From assembly GCA_045642465.1 (NCBI GenBank), contig JAZUIY010000016.1, positions 62,001-126,000 of the forward strand: a DNA stretch of 64,000 nucleotides, in the 5' to 3' direction. This document shows positions 17,463 through 25,740 of the stretch, piece by piece (the first letter of the stretch is position 1; every line of letters starts with the position of its first letter). A model generated the notes under the pieces. That model saw only the letters and a program-made list of their open reading frames with translations. It ran no database searches and was not told the DNA's origin. This DNA comes from RUG420 sp045642465 (GTDB lineage: Bacteria > Bacillota > Clostridia > Oscillospirales > Acutalibacteraceae). Both the position numbers and the translations under genes were made by a program.

Positions 17463-18059
17463 TTATAAACCAAAGATGTTGTCTACAATACCGGTGAAGC
17501 CCAAGAAGGAGCAAGCAACCAAAGCAGCAGCAACTAAGGTAATTGGCAGACCCTGCCAGAATTTTGGAATGTCGTTGCCTTCCATGCGTTCACGAACGCC
17601 GGAGAACATAACCATGGCAAGCATGAAGCCCAAGCCGGCACCCAGTGCACTGAGTACGGAAGCGAGGAAGCCATAGCCTTCGGATACGTTCAGGGTTACT
17701 ACACCAAGAACGGCGCAGTTGGTGGTGATCAGCGGAAGGAAAATACCCAGAGAAGCGTAAAGAGCAGGAATGTACTTCTTCAATACGATTTCTACAAACT
17801 GTACCAGAGCAGCAATTACTAAGATGAATACCAAAGTCTGCAGGTATTCAAAGCCATTGCTTTCTAAGAACAGGTTGATTGGGTAACAAACAGCGGATGC
17901 CAGAACCATAACGAAGATTACGGCTGCGGACATACCCACTGCGGTATTGGTTTTCTTAGATACACCAAGGAATGGGCAGATACCCAAGAACTTGGAAAGG
18001 ACGAAGTTGTTAGTCAGAATTGCAGTAAATACAATTGCAAAATAGGCACTTACACTCAT
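17463..18059 (-). CDS. rnfA: Rnf complex membrane subunit RnfA
   Basis: Integral membrane subunit with six helices, one of two homologous halves (with RnfE) that form the ion and electron path and hold a 2Fe-2S centre between them. Length 198. Seen: NNFVLSKFLGICPFLGVSKK near residue 17 with the conserved cysteine, and PLITTNCAVLGVV near 108 with the second one. Its start overlaps the rnfE stop by 4 bases, which indicates coupled translation. Confidence 0.95.
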   Translation of the reverse strand: MSVSAYFAIVFTAILTNNFVLSKFLGICPFLGVSKKTNTAVGMSAAVIFVMVLASAVCYPINLFLESNGFEYLQTLVFILVIAALVQFVEIVLKKYIPALYASLGIFLPLITTNCAVLGVVTLNVSEGYGFLASVLSALGAGLGFMLAMVMFSGVRERMEGNDIPKFWQGLPITLVAAALVACSFLGFTGIVDNIFGL

Positions 18060-19030
18060 GCTTCAACATCCTCCTTATCTACAGATTCTTCTTCCACAGT
18101 AGGAACTTCTACTTCTTTTTCCGGTTCTAAGAAACGGGCCAAGATAGCTTTGTCATCTTCTGCGGTCTTTAAAACAGGTTCTTCCGTTGCTTCCACTGGA
18201 GCAGCTTCTACCGGAGCTTCTTCAGCTACAGGAGTAATTTCAGCTACGGTGTCAACTTCCGGAAGAGTAACATTGCATTCCATGTCAACTTCAGCGCCGC
18301 CAGCCTGTGCAGTTGCACAAGTTCCGGCCATAGCACAAACTTCGCAAGTGTTGAAGGTTGCTTTTTTCTTGCCCTGTGCTTCGGAAAGTTTGTTGGAAAG
18401 GGCAATGAGAAGACCAAATGCGAAGAAACCGCCAGGAGCCAAAATGAAGATGATGATTGGTTCCATATGGAGTGCGGTCAAAATGTCGGTTTCACCAAGA
18501 CCGAAGAGGTCGGTGAGAGTGGTACCGTAACCAAGTACCTTCAGGGTCAGGTTACCGGAACCGAAGAATTCACGGATAGCAGCCATTAAGGTCAATGCTA
18601 CGGTGAAGCCAATACCCATGCCGGCACCGTCTAAAACGGAAGCAAGAACTTTGTTCTTGGAAGCAAATGCTTCTGCACGGCCAAGGATAATACAGTTAAC
18701 TACGATTAATGGTAAATAGATACCAAGGGCATCGTTCAGTGCTGGGGCATAGGCCTTAACAAACAACTGAATGATGGATACGAACGCAGCAATAATAACG
18801 ATAAATGCAGGAATACGAACCTTGTTTGGAATGACCTTACGAAGGAGGGAGATTACTGCATTGGAGAGAATCAAAACGATGGTTGCTGCAATACCCATAC
18901 CAATTGCGTTATCTACAGAAGTAGTAACAGCCAGGGTAGGGCAGGTACCAAGTGCTAAACGAAGTACCGGGTTTTCAGCGATAATACCTTTGGAAAATTC
19001 TTTTCCTAAGGAGACTTTCTTTTCAGCCAT
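18056..19030 (-). CDS. rnfE: Rnf complex membrane subunit RnfE with long cysteine-bearing tail
   Basis: Homologue and partner of RnfA. Residues 1-215 are the usual six-helix part, with NPVLRLALGTCPTLAV and PLIVVNCIILGRAEAF carrying the two conserved cysteines. Most RnfE proteins end near 200-235 residues; this one runs to 324. The extra part has a C-x2-C-x5-C group (Cys229, 232, 238), then about 80 residues of Glu-, Val-, Ala- and Pro-rich sequence. Overlaps rnfA by 4 bases and rnfG by 1, inside the operon. The tail's role is unknown. Confidence 0.95.
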   Translation of the reverse strand: MAEKKVSLGKEFSKGIIAENPVLRLALGTCPTLAVTTSVDNAIGMGIAATIVLILSNAVISLLRKVIPNKVRIPAFIVIIAAFVSIIQLFVKAYAPALNDALGIYLPLIVVNCIILGRAEAFASKNKVLASVLDGAGMGIGFTVALTLMAAIREFFGSGNLTLKVLGYGTTLTDLFGLGETDILTALHMEPIIIFILAPGGFFAFGLLIALSNKLSEAQGKKKATFNTCEVCAMAGTCATAQAGGAEVDMECNVTLPEVDTVAEITPVAEEAPVEAAPVEATEEPVLKTAEDDKAILARFLEPEKEVEVPTVEEESVDKEDVEA

Positions 19031-19593
19031 TATTTAGCACCTCCCGTAACTTCAGTAAAGAGATTGAGCGCTTCCTGAACACCGGAAGTAATTGCTCTGG
19101 AGGTGATGGTAGCAGAGGTCAAAGAAACGATTTCGCCGCCGTCTTTGTCAACCTTAACTTCACCGGATTTGCCAACGAACTGAGACTTGAAGGACTCTTT
19201 GTTGGCGTTCTGGCCAAGGCCAGGGGTTTCATTGGAAAGGTCACCAGGAACAATACCGGTAATAACCCCATTGGTATCAATACCAACGGTAACGGAAAGA
19301 GCGCCTGCATAACCTTTGCTGGTACCAACGGTGTTGAATACATAACCAACAACGTTGCCGTCTTTGTCTTTTGCTTCAAAGTAGAAGTCACCGTCTAACT
19401 GCTTTTCATCAAAGGAAGCGGCGTCGGTCATAACAGACTGACGGGCAGCAGCTTCGGAAGCGGCTTCCTGTTCTGCAATTTTACCGGAAGTTAACATGTT
19501 AACAACGGCAAGAAGTGCAGTGGCAACCAGAGCAATTAAGAACAATGCAACAGCAGGGATGATAATGTCTTTGGCATTCATTTTTGCTTTCAT
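19030..19593 (-). CDS. rnfG: Rnf complex flavoprotein subunit RnfG
   Basis: Membrane-anchored subunit with an extracytoplasmic FMN_bind domain; FMN is attached covalently to a threonine by ApbE. Seen: one N-terminal helix (about 10-32), the FMN_bind core ending in SLTSATITSRAI, where Thr162 is the likely attachment site (S/T-G/A-A-T form). Length 187. It overlaps rnfD by 4 bases (ATGA). The apbE gene at the head of the same operon supports the flavinylation. Confidence 0.93.
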   Translation of the reverse strand: MKAKMNAKDIIIPAVALFLIALVATALLAVVNMLTSGKIAEQEAASEAAARQSVMTDAASFDEKQLDGDFYFEAKDKDGNVVGYVFNTVGTSKGYAGALSVTVGIDTNGVITGIVPGDLSNETPGLGQNANKESFKSQFVGKSGEVKVDKDGGEIVSLTSATITSRAITSGVQEALNLFTEVTGGAK

Positions 19594-20594
19594 GCGTTCT
19601 TATCCTCCTTTGCCTTCTTTTCTTTTACCGGCTTCTGATAGCCCATTGGCTTAGGAGCGGTAGCCTTCTCAATGTATGGAACAAAGATGTTCATGATGAT
19701 GATGGAGAAGGAAACGCCTTCTGGGAGGGAACCCCAAAGTCTGATAACACAGGCAATGATGGCTGCGCAGAAAGCGAAGATATATTTACCCTTCTTAGTA
19801 ATTGGGGAAGTGGTGTAGTCGGTAGCCATGAAGAACGCACCGATGAACAAACCGCCGCCAAGTACTTCATAAAGGGTGGTGTACCAGTCAAAGCCGGTAG
19901 CCAGGAATACGAATACAGCAACCGTGCCGATGTATACGCATGGGATAATTGGGGAAATAACCTTGCGGACGATGAGGTAAAGACCACCCAGCAGAAGAGC
20001 TGCGCAGGAAACTTCACCGATACAACCGGAGGTGGTACCCAAGAACATTTCTAAAAGAGTTGGAGCGCCAGCTTCTACGCCTGCAATGGAAACCAAGCCC
20101 ATTGGGGTAGCGCCGGTGGTGGTGTCAACGCCCCAGCCGATGATGTTGGTGTCAGCGAATGCGCCGGCGGACATCTTGCTTGGGAATGCGGACATCAAAA
20201 TAATACGGGCAGCCAATGCAGGGTTTAAGAAGTTCTGGCCAATACCGCCGAACAACTGCTTTACCACTACAATGGCAACAACGCCGCCGAATACAACTTC
20301 CCAGAATGGAAGGGTAGATGGCAGGTTGTAAGCAAGGAGAATACCGGTAACCACAGCGGAGAGGTCTCCAATGGTTTGATCCCGTTTCATAGCTTTGCGG
20401 GAAAGGAACTCAGCCACAACGCAGGAAGCAACGGAAACCAGAATGACGGCAAGGGCACGCCAGCCGAAGATAATGGTTGCTGCAACACCTGCAGGGATGA
20501 GTGCAATGATTACGTCCAGCATAATGCCTGTGGTGGTTTTTGCGGAACGCACGTGAGGCGATGCAGAGACGGTCAATTTAACGTTTTCGTTCAT
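19590..20594 (-). CDS. rnfD: Rnf complex membrane subunit RnfD
   Basis: Integral membrane subunit (334 residues, about nine to ten helices) carrying a covalent FMN. Seen: the TTTGATPMGLV motif with Thr163 as the expected FMN attachment site, SPHVRSAKTTTGIMLDVI at the start and GQNFLNPALAARI typical of the NQR2/RnfD family. The last 25 residues are lysine-rich. Overlaps rnfC and rnfG by 4 bases each. Confidence 0.95.
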   Translation of the reverse strand: MNENVKLTVSASPHVRSAKTTTGIMLDVIIALIPAGVAATIIFGWRALAVILVSVASCVVAEFLSRKAMKRDQTIGDLSAVVTGILLAYNLPSTLPFWEVVFGGVVAIVVVKQLFGGIGQNFLNPALAARIILMSAFPSKMSAGAFADTNIIGWGVDTTTGATPMGLVSIAGVEAGAPTLLEMFLGTTSGCIGEVSCAALLLGGLYLIVRKVISPIIPCVYIGTVAVFVFLATGFDWYTTLYEVLGGGLFIGAFFMATDYTTSPITKKGKYIFAFCAAIIACVIRLWGSLPEGVSFSIIIMNIFVPYIEKATAPKPMGYQKPVKEKKAKEDKNA

Positions 20595-21937
20595 TTGGCA
20601 CTTTCCTCCCTTACGATAGTTTTACCAAGACGAAGGTACTGAACCAGAGGTCTTGCGGAAGGACATGCAAATGCGCAGGTACCACATTCCATGCAAACCA
20701 TGATGTGGGCGGCCTGCAGGCCTTCAGCGTCACCCATGCGGGCCAGTTTTTCCAACTTGGTTGGTTCCAAGGAAAGTGGGCAAGCATCTACGCAGCGGCC
20801 GCAACGGATGCAGGCGCGTTCCTTTTTTACAGGAAGAGCGTCCTTAGCAAAGCAAAGCAGTGCGTTGTTTGCCTTTACCAGTGGAATATCAAGTTCTGCC
20901 AAAGCAGCACCCATCATAGGGCCGCCGGAGATAATCTTGTAAGGTTCTTCTACGAAGCCACCGCAGTAATCTACAATGTCCTGGAAGGAAATACCAACCG
21001 GAACACGGAGGTTCTTTGGTTCCTTAATGGCAGAACCGTCAACGGTGAGGGAACGGCTAACCAACGGTTTGCCGGTCTTAAAGAAGCGGCCAAGAGCTGC
21101 AATGGACTGTACGTTCATAACAACGCATCCAACGTCAGCAGGAAGTTTTCCCGGAGGAACCTCGCGGCCGGTTGCGGACTGAATTAATACTTTTTCAGCC
21201 CCCTGTGGGTAAGTGGCCTTCAGGCGAATGAACTGAATGTCAGCATATTCTTCCTTTTCAGCGGCCAAGGTCATGAGGGTTTCAAAAGCGTCCGGCTTGT
21301 TGTTTTCAATGCCGATGAAAGCATTTTCAAAGCCAAAGGCTTTTTTGATTTGGGATACACCGAAGAGAATATCTTCCGGATGATCCAACATTTCTCTGTG
21401 GTCAACAGTAATGTAAGGTTCACATTCCGCAGCGTTGATGATTAAGGTATCAACACCGGCATCTTCCTTGAATGCGAGTTTTACATGAGCAGGGAAACCT
21501 GCGCCGCCAAGACCAACCAGGCCGGCGTTACGGATTGCAGTTAAGTAATCCTGTTTGGTTTCCAGTACCGGTGGTTCCAGACCTTCAAATGGGGTCATTT
21601 CTCCATCGGATTCAATGGTAACAGCGTTTACCATTCTACCGCCGGCAACTTTTACCGGCTTTACTGCAGTTACTTTACCGGAAATGGATGCGTGAACCGG
21701 TGCTGCTACGAAGCTGTCGGTGTCGCCGATAATCTGGCCAACCTTTACTTCGTCTCCAACCTTAACGGTTGGTTCGCAAGGAGCACCAATGTTCATTGCC
21801 ATTGGGATGGTAACTGAAGCAGGGCAAGGAATACGTTCTACAGGCAGGGCGGCGGTGTTCTTGTGATGGTTCACGTGGGCGCCACCATGGCCTTTGGACA
21901 CAGGCTTCAGGGCCTTTGCCATAAATTCTTTTGCCAT
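20591..21937 (-). CDS. rnfC: Rnf complex subunit RnfC (NADH-binding side)
   Basis: Peripheral subunit thought to reduce NAD+ using FMN and two 4Fe-4S clusters. Seen: the His-rich start (KGHGGAHVNHHK), a biotinyl/SLBB-like region, the nucleotide loop GLVGLGGAGFPAHVKL, and the cluster motifs CIRCGRCVDACP and CMECGTCAFACP near the end. The frame extends to 22189 over the upstream gene, but a GAGGAG site 8 bases ahead of the ATG at 21937 gives the natural start (448 residues). First of the six structural rnf genes. Confidence 0.95.
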   Translation of the reverse strand: MAKEFMAKALKPVSKGHGGAHVNHHKNTAALPVERIPCPASVTIPMAMNIGAPCEPTVKVGDEVKVGQIIGDTDSFVAAPVHASISGKVTAVKPVKVAGGRMVNAVTIESDGEMTPFEGLEPPVLETKQDYLTAIRNAGLVGLGGAGFPAHVKLAFKEDAGVDTLIINAAECEPYITVDHREMLDHPEDILFGVSQIKKAFGFENAFIGIENNKPDAFETLMTLAAEKEEYADIQFIRLKATYPQGAEKVLIQSATGREVPPGKLPADVGCVVMNVQSIAALGRFFKTGKPLVSRSLTVDGSAIKEPKNLRVPVGISFQDIVDYCGGFVEEPYKIISGGPMMGAALAELDIPLVKANNALLCFAKDALPVKKERACIRCGRCVDACPLSLEPTKLEKLARMGDAEGLQAAHIMVCMECGTCAFACPSARPLVQYLRLGKTIVREESAK

Positions 21938-21960
21938 GAATTCAACTCCTCTAATGATGT

Positions 21961-22503
21961 TTACAAGCCAAAGAAGGCACTCTGTTTTTCCAAAGCAGGG
22001 AAGACAAACTTTAGAATGATTCCCGTTACGGCGCCCGCCAAAATGCCAAAGAGTAGGAGCAAAGGGCCGTAGCCGAGCAAGAGTGCGGGCGTGCCGGAAA
22101 TGAAGCACGCCACAAGCAGCTGGCCGGCATTGTGGGCAACAGCTGCCATTATAGAAACACCCAAGATTCCAAATGGGTTTTTCTGCCATTTTAGGAAGGC
22201 CACCATAACCAGCGTACTGAGCACGCCGCCCGCCAAACTCATGAGAAAGGCGGTGAACCCACGGGTGAGTCCGGCAAACACTGCTTTAAACAGGGTAATG
22301 AGCAAAGCGTCTCCCAGGCCCATAGTGGCCGCGGTGAACATGGTGACAATGTTGGATAAACCGGGTTTTGCCCCCGGAGGAAGCCCTGGAAGAGGGGATA
22401 GGAGAGATTCTAAAAAGGAGAGGACCAGTGCCTGGGCACCTAAAATACCCAGCAGTGCAATCCGCTTGGTGCGCGCATTCACGGTGTCTTTGCTTCGGCC
22501 CAT
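21961..22503 (-). CDS. Gx transporter family / Hpre_diP_synt_I-like membrane protein
   Basis: Membrane protein of 180 residues with about five helices. It matches the family once annotated as heptaprenyl diphosphate synthase component I and now often called Gx transporter (ECF-transporter-like): GILGAQALVLSFLESLLSP, LPPGAKPGLSNIVTMF, and LMSLAGGVLS. In many anaerobes this gene sits with rnf and apbE genes as here; a role in flavin supply or in quinone/isoprenoid metabolism has been guessed but not shown. AAGGAG site supports the ATG. Confidence 0.8.
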   Translation of the reverse strand: MGRSKDTVNARTKRIALLGILGAQALVLSFLESLLSPLPGLPPGAKPGLSNIVTMFTAATMGLGDALLITLFKAVFAGLTRGFTAFLMSLAGGVLSTLVMVAFLKWQKNPFGILGVSIMAAVAHNAGQLLVACFISGTPALLLGYGPLLLLFGILAGAVTGIILKFVFPALEKQSAFFGL

Positions 22504-22519
22504 GGTGGTCTCCTTTTCG

Positions 22520-22900
22520 TTAGTAGGTTAAGGCATCCGGTGCGTCTTTGTCAGTACCCACCAAAACAATGGAGGTTTTGGATGGGAGACAGGCAGCGGA
22601 GTCTCCGGCACGTGTCAACCTGCCGGTGTGAACGCAGATTTTGTCTTTACAGTCTGCGGAAGAATAGTAGATGCAGCCCGGTTCCACGGTAAGAGTAACC
22701 TTAGGGTTGCAGTCTAGCGAGAGGGTGTAGGCTTCCGTTACGGTGCCCAGTGGAATGCGTTCCACTTCTTTTCCGTTCACGCTAACCACAGCAGTAATGT
22801 CTGTGGCGGTAGAAGGCAGGAACTTCGGTAAAAAACAGAGGCCCACAGCCAAAAGTAAGATGACCAGCAGAATAAAGTCTGCTTTTTTTGCAAGTTTCAT
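22520..22900 (-). CDS. NusG domain II-containing membrane-anchored protein
   Basis: 126 residues: an N-terminal helix (about 8-26) followed by a small beta domain of the NusG_II family (VSVNGKEVERIPLG, then CIYYSSADCKDKICVHTGRL and CLPSKTSIVL). The paired cysteines in CKDKIC and the later CLP are typical of this family. It is not the transcription factor NusG. Such proteins commonly accompany apbE and Gx transporter genes in rnf operons of Bacillota; the role is unknown. AGGAGGG site supports the ATG. Confidence 0.8.
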   Translation of the reverse strand: MKLAKKADFILLVILLLAVGLCFLPKFLPSTATDITAVVSVNGKEVERIPLGTVTEAYTLSLDCNPKVTLTVEPGCIYYSSADCKDKICVHTGRLTRAGDSAACLPSKTSIVLVGTDKDAPDALTY

Positions 22901-22909
22901 GGGCCCTCC

Positions 22910-23965
22910 TTACTGCAGCACCAGTTGGTCAGTGACTGCGTTCAGGTGGTCATGGATTCCGGCGGTGGCATAGGTCTTGCCATCCTTCAAAATGAAGACG
23001 CCTTCTGCATGGAAGGTGGACAGCAGGTCCAGTGCTTTGTCTCCGTAGCCCAACACATAACAGGCGGTGGAGAGCACGTCAGCCAGTAAACCGGATGGTG
23101 CCAAAACGGTAACGCCGGTGCAGTTGCTTTCTGCCGGCATGCCGGTGGCCGGATTCAAAATATGGTGATAGGTGACCCCGTCCTGTTCCAGGATTTTTTC
23201 ATAGTCCCCAGAGGTGGACAGGAACCCTTCCTTCATGGTGAGGGTAAAGCCGTAGTCGTTGTTGCTTTCAGAAAATGGATTGCGGATGCCCACTTTCCAA
23301 GTGCCGTCTTTGGCATTTGGATTTTGGCCATAGAGCAAAACGGATCCGGCTACAGCCACAATGGCGCCGGGGCAATTTGACTGCTTCAGCAGGGTATAGG
23401 CGTTGTCACAAGCAAGGCCCTTTCCCACAGCACCTAAGTCTAAGAACATACCGTCTTTCAAGGCGATGTAGTTATTCTTTACGGAAATACCGGTGTAATC
23501 CACAAACGGAAGTGCGGTACGGAGTTCTTTAGCACTTGGTACCCGGGCATTGTCAGTGTCTATGCCCCAAAGGGTGGTGATTTTCCCAATGGAAATATCA
23601 AAGGCACCGCCGGATGCTTTGGAAACCTCCAAGCACTGCTTTACACAGTTGGCAGTAAGCGGGTCAACGTTAGCAGCGCCTGCCTGATTCACCTTGGCAA
23701 TATCGGAACCGCTTTCCCGCCAGGAAAGCAGGTCTTTGTCCAAGGAGGAAATGGATTCATTGATTGTTTTTGCCAACCGGTTGGCATCCTGGTCTGATAA
23801 GCCATACAGGGTTTGGGTAATAACGATACCCATGGCATAGGATTGTTTGGTGACCGGTGTTTCGGTTTTTCTTTGATGAATGCCCCAGGAAAGAACCACT
23901 GCCAAAACCAAAAGCAAAATGACAGAGAGAATTAATTTGGACCCTTTGGAATTGTTGCTTGCCAT
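22910..23965 (-). CDS. apbE: FAD:protein FMN transferase ApbE
   Basis: Flavin transferase that attaches FMN from FAD to threonines of RnfG and RnfD on the outer side of the membrane. Seen: an N-terminal membrane anchor (about 9-28), GGAFDISIGKITTLWG, DLGAVGKGLACD and NPATGMPAESN, all family motifs, and a late D-x3-T-A (ADVLSTACYVLG) metal-binding pattern. The frame opens with TTG at 23971, but AAAGGGG is spaced for ATG 23965 (351 residues). First gene of the operon, so FMN loading is co-produced with the complex. Confidence 0.93.
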   Translation of the reverse strand: MASNNSKGSKLILSVILLLVLAVVLSWGIHQRKTETPVTKQSYAMGIVITQTLYGLSDQDANRLAKTINESISSLDKDLLSWRESGSDIAKVNQAGAANVDPLTANCVKQCLEVSKASGGAFDISIGKITTLWGIDTDNARVPSAKELRTALPFVDYTGISVKNNYIALKDGMFLDLGAVGKGLACDNAYTLLKQSNCPGAIVAVAGSVLLYGQNPNAKDGTWKVGIRNPFSESNNDYGFTLTMKEGFLSTSGDYEKILEQDGVTYHHILNPATGMPAESNCTGVTVLAPSGLLADVLSTACYVLGYGDKALDLLSTFHAEGVFILKDGKTYATAGIHDHLNAVTDQLVLQ

Positions 23966-23994
23966 GTCCAAACCCCTTTCTCGTTTTTTGAAAT

Positions 23995-24031
23995 ACTAAT
24001 TATGTATTATATATAAAATACATAAATTAGT
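23995..24031 (-). promoter_or_regulatory. Large AT-rich palindrome over the rnf operon -10 box
   Basis: ACTAATTATGTATT (23995-24008) and AATACATAAATTAGT (24017-24031) are inverted copies with one extra base in the right arm and an 8-base centre. The left arm covers a leftward TATAAT (24011-24006) about 40 bases ahead of apbE, so a protein bound here would control rnf. It does not match a Rex or Fnr site that I know. Confidence 0.5.
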
Positions 24032-24163
24032 GTTGCCTGTGGGCTGAATTTCAACTAGTAAATTATACGATTTTCGTCACCAAATTTTCAACAAGATGAA
24101 AGGAAAAGTTGACGAAAACATTGACAACTTGTTATCAGACTTTGGCCTGCCTTTCGGGGCCTG

Positions 24164-24190
24164 CTTGCAGTCAAAAGTGGCGAGTGCTAA
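24164..24190 (+). promoter_or_regulatory. CIRCE-like inverted repeat ahead of mcsA
   Basis: CTTGCAGTC (24164-24172), 9 bases, GAGTGCTAA (24182-24190). The right arm is the exact HrcA/CIRCE half-site and the left arm matches TTAGCACTC at 6 of 9 positions with the correct 9-base gap. It lies 31 bases ahead of the mcsA ATG. A possible weak promoter (TTGACG at 24109, TATCAG at 24133) lies upstream. Confidence 0.5.
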
Positions 24191-24221
24191 AATGGATTTC
24201 GTAAGAAGAGGAGGTGTTATT

Positions 24222-24728
24222 ATGCTTTGTCAAAACTGTGGTAAAAACGAAGCAACAACACACATCAAACGAATTGTGAACGGGGAGTCTACACAACTGC
24301 ACCTCTGCGGTGCCTGTGCGGAACATTTGGGCTATGGCAGCCTGTTCTCCGGATTCGGTTTGAACCTGAGCAGCATCCTCCAGAGTTTTTTCCCGGAACA
24401 CCTGATGATTGGTGCCCCGGAAGAGGAAGAACGCTGCCCAACCTGCGGAACCACGTTCCCGGAAATTATTCACACCGGTAACATGGGCTGCGCCGACTGT
24501 TACAACACCTTCTATGAAAAGCTGAAGCCTTCTCTATCCCGCATTCACGGACGGGCTTCCCACGTAGGAAAGGTGGGTGCCTTCGTCAGTGAGGGAACCG
24601 ACATTCAGGATCAGATTTTAAGCCTCAACAAGGAAATGGAAGAGGCCATTGCCAGCCAGAATTTTGAGCGGGCAGCGGAAATCCGTGACCTGCTGAAAGA
24701 CCTGAAGGGAGGTGCCGCCAATGAGTAA
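24222..24728 (+). CDS. mcsA: McsA-like zinc-finger activator protein
   Basis: Partner and activator of the arginine kinase McsB in the heat-shock system of Bacillota. Seen: four CxxC-type groups (CQNCGKNEATTHIKR, CGACAEHLG, CPTCGTTF, CADCYNTF) in the first 100 residues and a C-terminal UVR domain (LNKEMEEAIASQNFERAAEI). Length 168. An upstream extension of the frame to 24096 is ignored because GAGGAGGT at 24208-24215 fits the ATG at 24222. It overlaps mcsB by 8 bases. The usual neighbours ctsR and clpC are absent here. Confidence 0.9.
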   Translation: MLCQNCGKNEATTHIKRIVNGESTQLHLCGACAEHLGYGSLFSGFGLNLSSILQSFFPEHLMIGAPEEEERCPTCGTTFPEIIHTGNMGCADCYNTFYEKLKPSLSRIHGRASHVGKVGAFVSEGTDIQDQILSLNKEMEEAIASQNFERAAEIRDLLKDLKGGAANE

Positions 24729-25728
24729 GTGGTACCAGCTTTCCGGCAAGGAAAATGATGTGGTTGTCTGCACCAAAATTGCCTTGGCCAGAAATGTAAA
24801 GGGATTTAACTTTACAGCAAGACTTTCCAGTGAGGAAAAAGACCAAATCGCCCAGCAGGTAAAGGACGTTTTAGACCGGGAATTACCGAACAAATTCATT
24901 ACGGTTCCAATGCACACCATGTCCCAGAGTGAAGCCATTTCTTTGGCAGAGCGTAACCTGGTTTCTCCGGAATTTGTCTCCTTTGCGGAAGGCCGTTCTC
25001 TGAGCCTGACACCGGACGAAACCCTGAGCATTATGATCTGCGAAGAAGACCACTTGAAACTGCAGGCACTGCTGCCGGGTTTGGAAACCGACAAAGCCTA
25101 TGAGTTGGTGGACCGTTTAGATTCCATTTTGGATGAGGCCTTAAACTTCTCCTTTGATAAAAAATTAGGGTACTTAACCATGTGCCCAACCAATATTGGC
25201 ACGGCTATGCGTGCTTCTGTTATGCTGCAGCTGCCGGCCCTTCGCATTACCGGAAGGCTCCTACATCTTTCCAACACCGTCTCCAAACTGGGACTGGTTT
25301 TGGTGGGTGCCTTTGGGGAAGGGGATAACCCAGTGGGAAGCTTATACCAGCTGTCCAATCAGGTGACCTTGGGGATTTCGGAAGAAATGGCCTTGCAGAA
25401 CCTGAATAACATTGCCCTTTCCTTAATTGAACAGGAGCGGGAAGCCAGAAAAGAGCTGATGGAAAACCTGCAGTTCCAGGATATGCTGTACCGTTCCCAG
25501 GGTACCTTAAAGAGCGCCAGAGTCATGACCTTCAAAGAATTTATGGAAGCCGTTTCTGTGGTGAAGATTGGGGTTTCCACCGGGGAATTGGAAGGGGACT
25601 TAAACAAGATGAACGAGCTGCTGTTTACCATGCAGCCGGCCACCATCAATGCCACCTTCGGAAAAGACTTTGTCCGCCAGGAACGGGACGCCAAACGGGC
25701 CGAACTGGTGAGAGAAACCTTTGAATAA
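24721..25728 (+). CDS. mcsB: McsB-like protein arginine kinase homologue, ATP site degenerate
   Basis: Guanido-phosphotransferase-fold protein of the McsB family, which phosphorylates arginines to mark proteins for ClpCP. Kept: CPTNIGTAMRASVMLQLPAL (Cys155, Arg164), EEDHL and GEG (Glu200). Changed: the S-x-R-x-R segment reads CTKIA (Lys19, Ala21), the R of EEDHLR is Lys113, and the R of RGxYGEG is Val195. These arginines bind ATP phosphates in the family, so activity may be altered or lost. A GTG start at 24712 is possible, but GGGAGGT fits ATG 24721 (335 residues). Translationally coupled to mcsA; terminator follows. Confidence 0.88.
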   Translation: MSKWYQLSGKENDVVVCTKIALARNVKGFNFTARLSSEEKDQIAQQVKDVLDRELPNKFITVPMHTMSQSEAISLAERNLVSPEFVSFAEGRSLSLTPDETLSIMICEEDHLKLQALLPGLETDKAYELVDRLDSILDEALNFSFDKKLGYLTMCPTNIGTAMRASVMLQLPALRITGRLLHLSNTVSKLGLVLVGAFGEGDNPVGSLYQLSNQVTLGISEEMALQNLNNIALSLIEQEREARKELMENLQFQDMLYRSQGTLKSARVMTFKEFMEAVSVVKIGVSTGELEGDLNKMNELLFTMQPATINATFGKDFVRQERDAKRAELVRETFE

Positions 25729-25740
25729 AAACAAAACAAA

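Noticed and set aside
21938..22189. Extension of rnfC into the Gx transporter gene
   Set aside because: Cys- and Arg-rich translation unlike RnfC; overlaps a real gene; GAGGAG fits ATG 21937.
24096..24221. N-terminal extension of mcsA
   Set aside because: It covers the promoter and CIRCE-like repeat and has no ribosome site; the ATG at 24222 has GAGGAGGT.
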